Positions 31,517-41,221 are shown, counted from the stretch's first letter. The stretch is DNA of 64,000 nucleotides from Sphingobium sp. AS12 (GCF_019097845.1 NZ_JAHRGM010000085.1:1-64000), one strand, 5' to 3'. Program-made: numbers and translations. Notes: generated by a model from the letters alone, not told the origin.

Positions 31517-34051
31517 TCAATAAATCCCGCCCTGATCGGACAGGAAATCGCTGTCGGTGCGCGCTCTGGTTCGGGCGGCGGCGCGGGTGGCGGCGACTTT
31601 GGCCTGTTCCTCGGCCTCTTCCTTGCGGATGGTGCGGCGGGGTTCGGATTCGGGTTTGAAGGCTTCCCAGATCACCGCGGCCTTAGGTTCGCTGGTCGGC
31701 CAGGCGCCATAGACGCGCTTGCCTGACCGCCGGTCGATCGCGACCATGCGGATGCCCGCAGGGGCGACGAAGGGTGTCTTTGGCATGGTTTCCAATATGG
31801 GGGCCATCGCCGCCTTCCAGATCGGCGCGGCGATGCGGCCGCCCTGCGCCCAGCCGCCAAGGCTGCGCGGCTGATCGTAACCGATATAAACGCCCGCGAC
31901 GAGATCGGGCGATCCGCCGACGAACCACACATTGGTCGGGCCGTTGGTGGTGCCGGTCTTGCCGAACAGCGGACGCTTGAGATCGGCCAGCACAGTCGCG
32001 GTGCCGCGCTGGACCACGCCTTCGGTGATGTGGACGACCTGATAGGCGGTCATCGGGTTCATTACCTGCTTGCCCTCAAAGCCGAAGCGCGGCATCGGCT
32101 TGCCATCCCAATTGGCCATGTTGCAGCCATCGCAGGCGCGCCAGCGTTCGGGCCAGATCACCTTGCCACGCCGGTCCTGGACATAATCCATCACCCGCGA
32201 GGGGAATTGCCGACCCTGATTGGCGAGCGTCGCATAGGCGTTGACCATGCGTTCGACCGTAGTTTCGCCAGCCCCCAGAGCGAAGGAGAGATAGGGCTGA
32301 TAATCGCCGATCCCCATGCCCTTGATGGTGCGGACGACCCGCTCCATCCCGGTCTGGCTGGCAGCCCGCACTGTCATCAGGTTGCGCGACTGCTCGACGC
32401 CCCAGCGCATCGTCTGCGGCCCGGCGCTGCCGCCGGAGAAGTTGCGAAAGCATTTCTGACCCAGGCCCGCGCCCTGATAGACGCACAAAGGCCCATCGAC
32501 GATGATCGAGGCCGGGGTCATGCCGCCGTCGAGCGCGGCGGCATAGACGAACGGCTTGATGGTGGAGCCGGGCTGGCGCAGGGCCTGGGTGGCACGGTTG
32601 TAGCTGGAGAGGCGCGAATCAAAGCCGCCCTGCATCGCACGGATGCGGCCCGAATGGACTTCTTCCACGACCATGCCGCCCGATACTTCGGGGATGGAGC
32701 GCAGCGCCCAGCTTCCCCCGTTGCGCGCGACGACGATCAGGTCGCCCGGCTTCATCGCGGAAAAGGCAGGGCCGCCGGTCTTGCGATAGGGGGTCTGCGC
32801 GGCGCTGGCGGGGAGCGTGCCGGTGCTGCCGTCAGAAAAGCCAAGCTGCGCGTCGGTCGATGTGCGGCTGATGATCACGGCGACGCGCCATTGTGCATAA
32901 TCAACATCGATATAGCTGGCGGCCAGTTCCCGCTCCCAGCCATTGTCGATGTTGAGATGGCCAACCGGCCCGGACCAACCACGCCCGGCATCAAAGCTGA
33001 GCAGGCCGCCGCGCAGGGCGTTTTGCGTGCTTTCCTGCACCACCGGATCATAGGGGCTGCGCACCCACAGGCCACCGGCATAGATGCTGTTGGGACCATC
33101 GCTCGCCTTTTCCCCGAACAGGGCGATCAGGCGGCGGCGCACCTCTTCCATATAATAGCCGCCTGCGCGCGCATCAAAGCCGGAGCCGTGCATCGCGACG
33201 GTCCCAAGCGGCTGCGCCATCGCGGCGTCACGCTGGCCGGGCGTGATCCAGTTGTTCTTGACCATCTCGCCGAGCGCCCAGTTGCGCCGGTCGATCGCGC
33301 GGGCATGGCCGGTCGGGCTTTCGGGGCGATAATTGGCCGGCCCCTTTGGCAGGATCGACAGATAGGCCATTTCGTGGAGTTGGAGGTCGGCCACATCCTT
33401 ATCGAAATAGGCGCGCGCGGCGGCCTGAACCCCATAGGCGTTACGGCCCAGGAATATCTGGTTGAGATAGAGTTCGAGGATCTGCTGCTTGGTCAGGACA
33501 TTTTCCATACGCCAGGCCAGGATCATCTCCTTCACCTTGCGCGTGGGCGAATATTCATCGCCGATCAGCAGATTCTTGGCGACCTGTTGCGTGATGGTGG
33601 AGCCGCCACGCGCACGCTGGCCGGAGCCAAGCTTGCTGGCATAATCGACCACGGCCCCTGCAAAACCGGGGAAATCGACGCCATGATGGTCGAAGAACGT
33701 CTTGTCCTCCGCCGCCAGATAGGCGTGGATCAATTGCGGGGGGTAATCGCTAAATTGCAGCTGGACGCGCCGTTCGCGGGCATAGCTGTGGACCGGCTGG
33801 CCATTGATATCGCGCACGATGGTGGGCAACGGCGGCTCATATTCCAGCAAGGTCGCCGCGTCCGGCAGGCCGCGCGCGAAGATCAGCCAGAAGAGCGCGC
33901 AAAAGAGCAGGAAGCCACCCAGCAGGATGGACGCCCAGCGAAACAGGCGGCGCTGCCAGAGCGGGCGCAGACGGTCCAGCACGCCGCCAGCGTCGCGGCG
34001 CAGGCGATAGGCGAAGGACGATGCGGGCGGATTGGAACGGGCCTCTTCCAT
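31517..34051 (-). CDS. mrcA: Penicillin-binding protein 1A (bifunctional peptidoglycan synthase)
   Basis: An 844-residue class A PBP. One N-terminal membrane anchor (about 37-60) is followed by the glycosyltransferase domain with EDKTFFDHHG and GGSTITQQVAKNLL, an OB-like insert, and the transpeptidase domain with SxxK in PGSTIKPFVYA, SxN in QSRNLM and KTG in KTGTTNGPTNVWF. It polymerises and crosslinks peptidoglycan in the periplasm. The gene follows amiC on the same strand, a common order in Alphaproteobacteria (amiC-mrcA-prfB). Dispersed repeats separate the genes. Confidence 0.96.
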   Translation of the reverse strand: MEEARSNPPASSFAYRLRRDAGGVLDRLRPLWQRRLFRWASILLGGFLLFCALFWLIFARGLPDAATLLEYEPPLPTIVRDINGQPVHSYARERRVQLQFSDYPPQLIHAYLAAEDKTFFDHHGVDFPGFAGAVVDYASKLGSGQRARGGSTITQQVAKNLLIGDEYSPTRKVKEMILAWRMENVLTKQQILELYLNQIFLGRNAYGVQAAARAYFDKDVADLQLHEMAYLSILPKGPANYRPESPTGHARAIDRRNWALGEMVKNNWITPGQRDAAMAQPLGTVAMHGSGFDARAGGYYMEEVRRRLIALFGEKASDGPNSIYAGGLWVRSPYDPVVQESTQNALRGGLLSFDAGRGWSGPVGHLNIDNGWERELAASYIDVDYAQWRVAVIISRTSTDAQLGFSDGSTGTLPASAAQTPYRKTGGPAFSAMKPGDLIVVARNGGSWALRSIPEVSGGMVVEEVHSGRIRAMQGGFDSRLSSYNRATQALRQPGSTIKPFVYAAALDGGMTPASIIVDGPLCVYQGAGLGQKCFRNFSGGSAGPQTMRWGVEQSRNLMTVRAASQTGMERVVRTIKGMGIGDYQPYLSFALGAGETTVERMVNAYATLANQGRQFPSRVMDYVQDRRGKVIWPERWRACDGCNMANWDGKPMPRFGFEGKQVMNPMTAYQVVHITEGVVQRGTATVLADLKRPLFGKTGTTNGPTNVWFVGGSPDLVAGVYIGYDQPRSLGGWAQGGRIAAPIWKAAMAPILETMPKTPFVAPAGIRMVAIDRRSGKRVYGAWPTSEPKAAVIWEAFKPESEPRRTIRKEEAEEQAKVAATRAAARTRARTDSDFLSDQGGIY

Positions 34052-34175
34052 GACGGATCAGGCTCTAAGGTCAAAAAGCCTGTAGCGCCAGTGGGGATCG
34101 TTGATGCTCCTCCGGCCTCGCCTGCCCTCCCCTGCAAGGTAGAGGATTATATATGACCTTTCGCACCCTCTCCAC

Positions 34176-34263
34176 GTCATGCTGAATTTATTTCAGCATC
34201 CATTGCTCGTCCCAAGCGGCGGCTCGTGGGGGACGATGGATGCTGAAACAAGTTCAGCATGAC
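34176..34263. repeat. Dispersed inverted repeat, GTCATGCTGAAC family, copy 2
   Basis: Left arm GTCATGCTGAATTTATTTCA from 34176 and right arm ending AAGTTCAGCATGAC at 34263 form the same kind of inverted pair as the copies at 31364 and 44705, here between amiC and mrcA. Confidence 0.85.
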
Positions 34264-34294
34264 GAACTATGATAGGGCGTGTCCATACGCGACA

Positions 34295-34313
34295 GCCCCG
34301 CCCCCGGCGGGGC
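34295..34313. other. GC-rich hairpin after amiC
   Basis: GCCCCGCC (34295-34302), loop CCC, GGCGGGGC (34306-34313): a perfect 8-bp stem starting 13 bases past the amiC stop on the minus strand. There is no T run on either side, so it is not a standard terminator. It may affect mRNA stability or pausing between amiC and mrcA. Confidence 0.45.
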
Positions 34314-34326
34314 CGATTTGGCGTGA

Positions 34327-35607
34327 TCAGCCCCCCGCCGTACCCCCATGCATCGCCAGCTTGCGGGCGAAATGGACCTCTATCGCGCGGGCGACGCCGC
34401 GGGCGATTTTCTGCTGGCCTTCGCGCGAGGCGAGGAAGGCGGCGTCGTCGGCATTGCTGATATAGCCCGTCTCGAAGAGGACCGAGGGCGTGTCGGGTGC
34501 TTTCAACACCATCAGCGAGGCGAAGCGGTGATAGGCGCTGCGGAACGGGACATAGGGCGATGCCTCGCGCTGGAGCAGGCGGGCGAAACTGGCAGAGATA
34601 TTCATCGATTCGCGCTGGGTCAGGTCGATGAGGATCGAGGAGACGTCGCCCGACTGGCCGCCAAGGTTCACGCCATTGATGATGTCGGCCTTGTTTTCCC
34701 GCGCCGCCAGCCGTGCCGCTTCGCGGTCGGATGCGGTTTCGGACAAGGTATAGACGGTCGCGCCATGGGCTTCGGCATTTTCCGCTGCGTCGGCATGGAC
34801 CGAGATGAACAGGTCGGCCCCCAGCTTGCGGGCGATGCCATAGCGTTCCTGCAACACGAGATATTTGTCATCGTCGCGGGTCAGCGCCACGCGGACGCGG
34901 CCGGACTTGACCAGCTGGTCACGGATCGCCTGGGCAATGGCGAGCGTCACATCCTTTTCGCGCTTGCCATTTTCCTTGTTGATCGCGCCCGGATCATGGC
35001 CGCCATGGCCCGCATCGATCACGATCAGCGGACGGGCACCGTCACGCGCGCCTTCGACGGGCGGCAGCGCGACGCCACGCGCCATCGACGGGATCGGCAC
35101 GGTGATGGAATGGAGCCGCTTTTGCGGCCGGGCGCTCATATTGGCGGGCGCGTCGAAGCTGGTGCGACCCCGGCCCACTGCGGTGCGAAACGCGCTGTCA
35201 GTGGTGCCCTTGAGCGAGAAGCTCAGCGATTTGCCGTCGGGCGCGATCTGTGCGTCGCCCAGCGTCGCCGGGCTGGAGAGGTCTAGGACGACGCGGGCGG
35301 TGCCTTCGCTCAACTGGCCCTGTCGCACGGCGGCGATCGCGCCATTGCCGGGGGCAAACTGACCGCGCCCCACCTGCGCGCCGCTAATGTCGAGCGCGAT
35401 CCGGCGTGGCGTGTCGAGCAGGAAGGCGGACGCGCCATCGACCCGATCGTCGAAACGCACGATGACGCGATCGTCGCGCACGTCGACGGCATAGATGCCG
35501 CCAGCGCTGCCGGGCGCTGCCATCGTCAGGGTGCTTGCAAGGGCAAGGCTCTGCAACATGCGCCGTTTGTGCATCGCATCGATGCGGGCCGTCCAGCCAA
35601 ATGTCAT
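34327..35607 (-). CDS. amiC: N-acetylmuramoyl-L-alanine amidase
   Basis: A 426-residue periplasmic amidase that cuts stem peptides from glycan strands during cell separation. A signal sequence (about 15-35) is followed by an AMIN domain (about 38-140, targeting to the septal wall) and an Amidase_3 zinc domain: IDAGHGGHDPGA, REKDVTLAIA and SVHADA supply the zinc ligands, and ETGYISN lies near the end. ATG 35607 has GGA eight bases upstream. An internal ATG at 35574 would give a more standard signal peptide. It heads the amiC-mrcA-prfB series and is divergent from rne. Confidence 0.95.
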   Translation of the reverse strand: MTFGWTARIDAMHKRRMLQSLALASTLTMAAPGSAGGIYAVDVRDDRVIVRFDDRVDGASAFLLDTPRRIALDISGAQVGRGQFAPGNGAIAAVRQGQLSEGTARVVLDLSSPATLGDAQIAPDGKSLSFSLKGTTDSAFRTAVGRGRTSFDAPANMSARPQKRLHSITVPIPSMARGVALPPVEGARDGARPLIVIDAGHGGHDPGAINKENGKREKDVTLAIAQAIRDQLVKSGRVRVALTRDDDKYLVLQERYGIARKLGADLFISVHADAAENAEAHGATVYTLSETASDREAARLAARENKADIINGVNLGGQSGDVSSILIDLTQRESMNISASFARLLQREASPYVPFRSAYHRFASLMVLKAPDTPSVLFETGYISNADDAAFLASREGQQKIARGVARAIEVHFARKLAMHGGTAGG

Positions 35608-36126
35608 GCGCTTATCCGTTCAGCGTCCCCACGCTAAACCCGGGATTAAGCACAGCCTGTTGTGGCTCCGTAAAATGAGAGGGTTAATATGATTTTCAGC
35701 AAGAAGGGGGATAAGAGCGGTGCTGGAAATACTGGCGGCATAATATTTCAGGCAGCCGTTGCCCCGTGGGTCTTTGACTGCTACCCATTCACATTCCCGC
35801 AAGACTTGCCTGTTTCATGGCGGCGATGCGGGGCATCAAGAGAGGCATCGGCGCGCACTCTGCGCGCCAAAGGATGCCAGTAACAGGTTGACGCTGCATG
35901 AGGCATGAATTCCATTCCACGCTTGCCCCGGTAACGGGCGATGCGGCGTGGATGGTCCGGCCCGGCGATTTGTCCGGCCCTGCCGACGCAGCAGACACGC
36001 AACATTTCCTTCAAACCTGGATGACGCCGCAACCCGCGCCCCTTTCGGCGCGCGCGTGGTCGTCCCTTCACTATCGCGTGGCGGCGCGGCCTTGTGCCGC
36101 AGCCCGTCCACGCCGGAGACTATTAC
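35608..36126 (+). promoter_or_regulatory. Long leader region of rne
   Basis: About 520 bases without a gene between divergent amiC and rne. TTGTGG (35660-35665) and TAATAT (35685-35690), 19 bases apart, are a weak promoter candidate, which would give an rne leader of more than 400 bases. The leader contains a strong hairpin (separate entry). Long structured rne leaders that mediate feedback by RNase E are known in enterobacteria; the same use here is inference. No convincing small ORF was found in it. Confidence 0.45.
35844..35878 (+). promoter_or_regulatory. Strong hairpin in the rne leader
   Basis: GGCATC then GGCGCGCA (35850-35857), loop CTC, TGCGCGCC (35861-35868), four unpaired bases and GATGCC (35873-35878) form a stem of 14 pairs with a short bulge. 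No T run follows, so it is not a terminator. It is a candidate for RNase E binding, cutting or translational control. Confidence 0.5.
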
Positions 36127-38835
36127 ATGACAATGCGTATGCTGATCGATGCGCGCCACCGGGAAGAAACCCGTGTCGCGGTCGTCAAGGGTAACCGGAT
36201 CGAGGAATTCGACTTCGAGTCCGCTGAGCACAAGCAGCTCAAGGGCAATATCTATCTGGCCAAGGTAACGCGGGTCGAACCCTCGTTGCAGGCCGCCTTC
36301 GTCGATTATGGCGGCAACCGCCACGGCTTCCTCGCTTTTAGCGAAATCCATCCCGACTATTATCAGATCCCGCGTGAGGACCGCGAAGCGCTGTTGCGCG
36401 AAGAACGCGCCCATGCCGAGGAAGAGGCCGCGCTGCGCGCCGATTTCGACGATGATGATATGGACGATGGCGAAGGCAGCGTCGAAACCGTCGAGGCGAC
36501 CCATCATCATGATGATGAAGATGGCCATGACGAGCAGGATGGCGGCGAACCGGCAGAAGGCGGCGAGACCGAGGGCAATGGCGGACGCGGCAATGGTCGC
36601 GGGCGTGGCCGTGGCCGGGGTGGCGATGATGCCGCCGACGAACTGCGCCGCAAGCGCATGGCGCTGCGCCGTCGTTACAAGATCCAGGACGTCATCAAGC
36701 GCCGCCAGGTGCTGCTGGTCCAGGTCGTCAAGGAAGAACGCGGCAACAAGGGCGCGGCGCTGACCAGCTATTTGTCGCTGGCCGGTCGTTACTGCGTGTT
36801 GATGCCCAACACGTCGCATGGCGGCGGCATTTCGCGCAAGATCAGCAATGCGGCGGACCGCAAGCGGTTGAAGTCGATCATCGCCGACATGGCCCTGCCT
36901 TCGTCTATGGGCTGCATCGTGCGTACCGCCGGCCTGCAACGCACCAAGGTCGAGATCAAGCGCGACTTCGACTATCTCGCCCGGCTGTGGGACGAGATTC
37001 GCGAAAATACGATGAAGTCGGCAGCGCCTGCGCTGATCCATAATGACAGCGACCTGATCAAGCGGGCGATCCGCGATATCTACAATAAGGATATCGAGGA
37101 AGTGATCGTCGAGGGCGAGCATGGCTACAAGGCCGCCAAGGACTTCATGCGCCTGCTGATGCCCAGCCATGCGCGCAAGGTGAAGGGCTATGCCGACGCG
37201 GTGTCGCTGTTCCAGCGCGCGGGCGTCGAGGATCAGCTGGCCGCCATGTACAACCCGGTGGTGCAGCTGAAATCGGGCGGCTATCTGGTCATCAACCCGA
37301 CCGAGGCTCTGGTGTCGATCGACATCAACTCCGGCCGCTCGACCCGTGAACATGGTATCGAACAGACGGCGGTTGCGACCAATCTGGAAGCCGCGCGCGA
37401 GATTGCACGCCAGTTGCGCCTGCGCGACATGGCGGGCCTGGTCGTCATCGACTTTATCGACATGGAGGTGAACTCCAACATCCGTAAGGTCGAGAAGGCG
37501 ATGAAGGACGCGCTGAAGGACGATCGCGCCCGCATCCAGGTCGGCCGGATTTCGGGCTTTGGCCTGATGGAAATGAGCCGCCAGCGCCTGCGCACGGGCG
37601 TGCTGGAAGCATCGACCCGCCAATGTCCGCATTGCGAAGGCACGGGTCTGGTCCGCACCGCGTCGTCGGCTGGCTTGTCCGCGCTGCGAATGCTGGAAGA
37701 GGAAGCGGCGCGTGGTCGCGGCAACGTCATCACGCTGCGCGCAAGCCAGGAAGCGGCCTTCTACGTCCTCAACAACAAGCGTCGCGAACTGGACGAAATC
37801 GAGCAGCGCTATGGCGTCAGCATCGTCGTCCTGCCCGATGGCGAGGTTGAAGGCGCGCGCATGTCGGTCGAGCCGAGCGGCCCGCGCCCCGAACGGGTCG
37901 TGACCTATGCGCCGATGGATCAGGATGACGACGATCTCGACCTGATCGAGGAGGAAGAGGAAGAAGAAGAGGCGCAGGCCGAGGACGAGGAAGAGGTCGT
38001 TGCCGAGCGTGAGCCGCGTGGCGAGCGCGCCGAGCAGGGCGACCGGGGCGAGGATCGCGATGGCAATCGCCGACGCCGTCGCCGTCGTCGCCGTCGTGGC
38101 GGCCAGCGAGATGAAAATCGCGTCGAGAGTGAAGCCGGGGAAGAAGCCGAAACTGGGGCTGAAGCCGCGGATGCCGACGAAGGCACCGCCGAGGACGACG
38201 AAGTCACTGCAACCACCGCCGAGACCGAGGAAGAGGGCGCCGCCCGTCGTCGTGGCCGTCGTGGTCGCCGTGGCGGTCGTCGTCGTCGCGAGGGTGGTGA
38301 AAATACTGCCGAAGCCGGTGCGGAAACCGTGGATGCCGAATCGGTTACCGAGGACGCGCCCGTGGTCGAGGACGCCACTGTTGAGGAGGCTCCCGCCGAG
38401 GAAGCCCCCAAGACGCGCCGTCGTCCCCGCGCCCGCAAGCCCAAGGCGGACAGCGCGCCGCTGACCGAAGCGATTGCTGAGGAAGCGCCGGTTGAGGTCG
38501 CAGTCGAGGCCCCTGCCGAGGTCGTGGCCGAGGCAGCACCCGCCAAGCCCCGCCGTGGTCGTCGCACCAAGGCGCAGATCGAGGCGGATGCTGCTGCAGC
38601 GGAAGCCGTCGTCGAAGCGCCGGTGGCGGAAGAAGCGCCTGCCAAGCCCAAGCGCACCCGGCGCAAGAAGGCTGACGTCGCGGTAGAAGCAGAAGCGGCA
38701 CCCGCTGTCGAAGCCCCTGCTGCGGCTGAGGAAGCGCCTGCCGCCGAGACAGTGGCAGCGGAAAGCGAAGCCGAAGGCGTCAATGACGATGGCACGCCGC
38801 GTCGCGGCTGGTGGCAGCGTACCTTCGGTCAATAA
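36127..38835 (+). CDS. rne: Ribonuclease E
   Basis: A 902-residue endoribonuclease that starts mRNA decay and rRNA/tRNA maturation and scaffolds the degradosome. The N-terminal S1/RNase H part carries a long acidic, His- and Gly-Arg-rich insert (about 105-180), common in Alphaproteobacteria. Catalytic aspartates lie in EALVSIDINSG and LVVIDFIDMEVN, and the zinc-link CPHC is in RQCPHCEGTG. The C-terminal 330 residues alternate acidic, Arg-rich and Ala/Pro/Val-rich blocks and are expected to be disordered, for partner and RNA binding. ATG 36127 is preferred; ATG 36133 is possible. A strong terminator follows. Confidence 0.96.
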   Translation: MTMRMLIDARHREETRVAVVKGNRIEEFDFESAEHKQLKGNIYLAKVTRVEPSLQAAFVDYGGNRHGFLAFSEIHPDYYQIPREDREALLREERAHAEEEAALRADFDDDDMDDGEGSVETVEATHHHDDEDGHDEQDGGEPAEGGETEGNGGRGNGRGRGRGRGGDDAADELRRKRMALRRRYKIQDVIKRRQVLLVQVVKEERGNKGAALTSYLSLAGRYCVLMPNTSHGGGISRKISNAADRKRLKSIIADMALPSSMGCIVRTAGLQRTKVEIKRDFDYLARLWDEIRENTMKSAAPALIHNDSDLIKRAIRDIYNKDIEEVIVEGEHGYKAAKDFMRLLMPSHARKVKGYADAVSLFQRAGVEDQLAAMYNPVVQLKSGGYLVINPTEALVSIDINSGRSTREHGIEQTAVATNLEAAREIARQLRLRDMAGLVVIDFIDMEVNSNIRKVEKAMKDALKDDRARIQVGRISGFGLMEMSRQRLRTGVLEASTRQCPHCEGTGLVRTASSAGLSALRMLEEEAARGRGNVITLRASQEAAFYVLNNKRRELDEIEQRYGVSIVVLPDGEVEGARMSVEPSGPRPERVVTYAPMDQDDDDLDLIEEEEEEEEAQAEDEEEVVAEREPRGERAEQGDRGEDRDGNRRRRRRRRRRGGQRDENRVESEAGEEAETGAEAADADEGTAEDDEVTATTAETEEEGAARRRGRRGRRGGRRRREGGENTAEAGAETVDAESVTEDAPVVEDATVEEAPAEEAPKTRRRPRARKPKADSAPLTEAIAEEAPVEVAVEAPAEVVAEAAPAKPRRGRRTKAQIEADAAAAEAVVEAPVAEEAPAKPKRTRRKKADVAVEAEAAPAVEAPAAAEEAPAAETVAAESEAEGVNDDGTPRRGWWQRTFGQ

Positions 38836-38860
38836 AGACCGGCTCGCTCGCTGATGAAAC

Positions 38861-38906
38861 AACGCCGCTGCTCGTCCGGTCATATCCGGTGCGCAGCGGC
38901 GTTTTT
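38861..38906 (+). terminator. Intrinsic terminator of rne
   Basis: AACGCCGCTGC (38861-38871) pairs perfectly with GCAGCGGCGTT (38893-38903), followed by a TTTTT run. The loop has its own CCGGT/ATCCGG elements. It starts 25 bases after the rne stop. Confidence 0.85.
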
Positions 38907-38963
38907 CGTTTGGGCCGACGCTTCACCGGCGGTTCATGGCCTGCATGGCAGTGGCGGCACGTG

Positions 38964-40313
38964 ATGGTCCGACTGTTCCGATGGCTTGCCCTGCTGATGG
39001 GCGCGTTCATGCTGATGGCGCGCCCGGCGCTGGCGCAGAGCATCTTGCGCGATGCCGAGACCGAGGCCTTCATGGCCGACATGTCCGCGCCTTTGGTCAA
39101 GGCGGCGGGGATGGACCCGCGCAATGTCCAGGTGCTGGTGATCAACGATCCCGAAATCAACGCCTTTGTCGCTGGCGGCCAATATGTGTGGGTGCATAGC
39201 GGGCTGATCGCGCAGGCCGACAATGTGAACCAGTTGCAGGGCGTGGTCGCACATGAACTGGGCCATATCGAAGGCGGCCATGTCGTCCGTTTTGGCGAGG
39301 GGATTCGCGAGGCGACGGGCGTCACGCTGCTGAGCCTGGTGCTGGGTGCCGCCGCCATCGCGGCGGGCGGCGCGGAAGCGGGCATGGGCATCATGGGGCT
39401 GGGCCAGCAAGCTGCGATGAGCAAATTCCTCGCTTTCTCGCGCGGGCAGGAAAGCTCCGCCGATCTGGCCGGTGCGCGCTATCTGAGCGCGGCGGGCGTC
39501 AGTGGCCGGGGCAGCCTGGAATTTTTCAAGAAGCTGCAAAATCAGGAATATCGTCTCGCGATCCCGCAGGACAATAGTTATGGCCGCACCCATCCGCTGT
39601 CGGGTGAGCGGATCAATGTGCTGCGCGAGGTCTATACGGTTGACCCCGCATGGGACAAGCCGGTCGACCGGGCGCTGGAGCAACGGTTCGAGCGGATCAA
39701 GGCCAAGCTGGTCGGCTTCGTATCCGAACCGACCCAGACGTTGCAGAAATATCCCGAAAGCGACCAGTCGATCCCGGCCCATTATGCCAGAGCCTATGCC
39801 TGGCACAAAAGCGCCTATCCGCAGCGCGCCCTTTATGAGGCCGAAGCGCTGTTGGCGGCAGCACCGGACGATCCCTATTTTCTGGAGCTCAAGGGGCAGA
39901 TATTGCTCGAAAGCGGCCGCCCCAGGGACGCGGTTGCGCCGCTGCGCGAAGCGGTGCGGCTCACCAACCAGCCGCTGATTTCGGTGCTGCTGGCCCATGC
40001 GCTGATCGCGACCGAGGATGAGGCGAATTTTGCCGAGGCCGAGCAGGTGCTGCGGCTGGCGGTGGCGCGCGACCGGGAAAATCCCTTCGCATGGTATCAA
40101 CTGGGCGTCGTCTATGAACGGCGCGGCGATACGCCCCGCGCGGCGCTGGCGACGGCGGAACGCTATGCGATGATCGGCGAACATCCGATGGCGCTGCGCA
40201 GCGCCGACGCGGCGATGCAGGGGCTGAAACCGGGCACGGTTGACTATCTGCGGGCGCAGGATATCGCCATGGTATCGCGCGCCGCGATCGAGCAGCAGCG
40301 GAAGAAACGATAA
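38964..40313 (+). CDS. Exported M48-family metalloprotease with TPR-like tail (BepA type)
   Basis: A 449-residue periplasmic zinc protease. The signal peptide ends near PALAQ (residue 25). The catalytic HExxH is H97-E98-H101 in VVAHELGHIEGGH, and the third ligand is in the GQESSADLAGARYL helix. A C-terminal half of helical repeats (about 270-440) resembles the TPR region of BepA, which watches over outer-membrane protein assembly. The ATG at 38964 is chosen because the longer frame from 38811 crosses the rne terminator. The DsbA-like gene begins two bases after its stop, so the two form an operon of envelope protein quality control. Confidence 0.9.
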   Translation: MVRLFRWLALLMGAFMLMARPALAQSILRDAETEAFMADMSAPLVKAAGMDPRNVQVLVINDPEINAFVAGGQYVWVHSGLIAQADNVNQLQGVVAHELGHIEGGHVVRFGEGIREATGVTLLSLVLGAAAIAAGGAEAGMGIMGLGQQAAMSKFLAFSRGQESSADLAGARYLSAAGVSGRGSLEFFKKLQNQEYRLAIPQDNSYGRTHPLSGERINVLREVYTVDPAWDKPVDRALEQRFERIKAKLVGFVSEPTQTLQKYPESDQSIPAHYARAYAWHKSAYPQRALYEAEALLAAAPDDPYFLELKGQILLESGRPRDAVAPLREAVRLTNQPLISVLLAHALIATEDEANFAEAEQVLRLAVARDRENPFAWYQLGVVYERRGDTPRAALATAERYAMIGEHPMALRSADAAMQGLKPGTVDYLRAQDIAMVSRAAIEQQRKKR

Positions 40314-40314
40314 G

Positions 40315-41082
40315 ATGACGCAGCAAAACCGGCCGACATTCCGCGCGGCCCTTTCCAACAGGATGATCCAGATGACCCTTGGCGCTTTCGCCTTTATCGC
40401 GGCGGCCGCCGGGACCGCATTGGCCGTGCAGGCTCCCGCTGGCGTGACTGCCACGGACAAGAGCGCGATCGAAAAGATCGTTCACGACTATATTCTTGAG
40501 CATCCTGAGATCATCCCGCAGGCGATCGAGAAATTGCAGGCCAAGCGGATGTCGGGGACGATTTCCGACAATCGCGGGGCGCTGGAAAAACCCTATGCCG
40601 GGGCGTGGGAAGGCGCGGCCAATGCCGACGTCACGGTGGTCGAATTTTTCGACTATGCCTGCGGCTATTGCCGCGCGTCGCTGCCCGATCTTGCCAAGCT
40701 GGTCGGGTCGGACGCGAAGGTGAAGGTCGTGTATCGCGAATTGCCGATCCTGTCGGAAGAAAGCAGCGACGCGGCCAAAGTATCACTGCTGGCGGCCGAG
40801 CGTGGCCAATATATGGCCTATCACAAGGCGCTCTATGGCGCGGGCAAGGTGACGCGCGATACGATCGTCGCGGCGGCGGCAAAGGCGGGGATCAGCAAGG
40901 CTGACGCGGAAGCCGCGATCACATCGAGCAAATATGACGCCGAAATCCAGTCCAACATCGCGCTTGCCCAGAAATTGCAGGCAAGCGGCACGCCGACCTT
41001 CGTGATTGGCCACCAAGTGCTGAACGGCGCGGTCGGCTTCGACGCGCTAAAGAGCGGCGTCGCGGCGGCGCGGGGGAAGTAA
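40315..41082 (+). CDS. DsbA-family thiol:disulfide oxidoreductase
   Basis: A 255-residue protein with an N-terminal membrane anchor or signal (about 18-40), a short helical DUF-like region (AIEKIVHDYILEHPEIIPQA) and a thioredoxin-fold DsbA/Com1-like domain. The redox motif is C116-G-Y-C119 and the cis-proline loop is GTPTF. It most likely handles disulfides in the periplasm. It directly follows the M48 protease gene, which supports a joint role in envelope protein folding. The ATG at 40315 is two bases from the previous stop; a second start at 40363 is possible. Confidence 0.9.
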   Translation: MTQQNRPTFRAALSNRMIQMTLGAFAFIAAAAGTALAVQAPAGVTATDKSAIEKIVHDYILEHPEIIPQAIEKLQAKRMSGTISDNRGALEKPYAGAWEGAANADVTVVEFFDYACGYCRASLPDLAKLVGSDAKVKVVYRELPILSEESSDAAKVSLLAAERGQYMAYHKALYGAGKVTRDTIVAAAAKAGISKADAEAAITSSKYDAEIQSNIALAQKLQASGTPTFVIGHQVLNGAVGFDALKSGVAAARGK

Positions 41083-41090
41083 TCCCGTCT

Positions 41091-41155
41091 CCGTTCGGTT
41101 CGAGCCTGTCGAGAACCGCCCGCAAAGGGGTCTTGAAAGGCTCGAACCGAATGGA
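41091..41155. repeat. Dispersed inverted repeat, CCGTTCG/CGAACGG family, copy 3
   Basis: CCGTTCGGTTCGAGCCTGTC from 41091 and GGCTCGAACCGAATGGA ending at 41155 are inverted partners. The copy lies just after the DsbA-like gene, before the rpmH promoter region. Confidence 0.8.
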
Positions 41156-41175
41156 TGCTGGATGGCTTCGCCCCA

Positions 41176-41204
41176 TTGACTTCCCCCCCCTATTTGCCTA
41201 TCGG
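41176..41204 (+). promoter_or_regulatory. Putative rpmH promoter
   Basis: TTGACT (41176-41181) and TATCGG (41199-41204) are 17 bases apart and precede the rpmH-rnpA-yidD-yidC genes. The -35 box is strong and the -10 box only partly matches consensus. If used, the hairpin at 41222-41248 would lie in the leader. Confidence 0.45.
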
Positions 41205-41221
41205 ACGCCCCCTGAACATGC

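Noticed and set aside
32030..34156. 700-codon plus-strand frame opposite mrcA
   Set aside because: All conserved penicillin-binding motifs are on the minus strand; the plus frame has no recognisable domain.
35836..38883. About 1000-codon minus-strand frame opposite rne
   Set aside because: Composition is low-complexity and simply reflects the repetitive codons of the rne tail; no start signal or motif was found.
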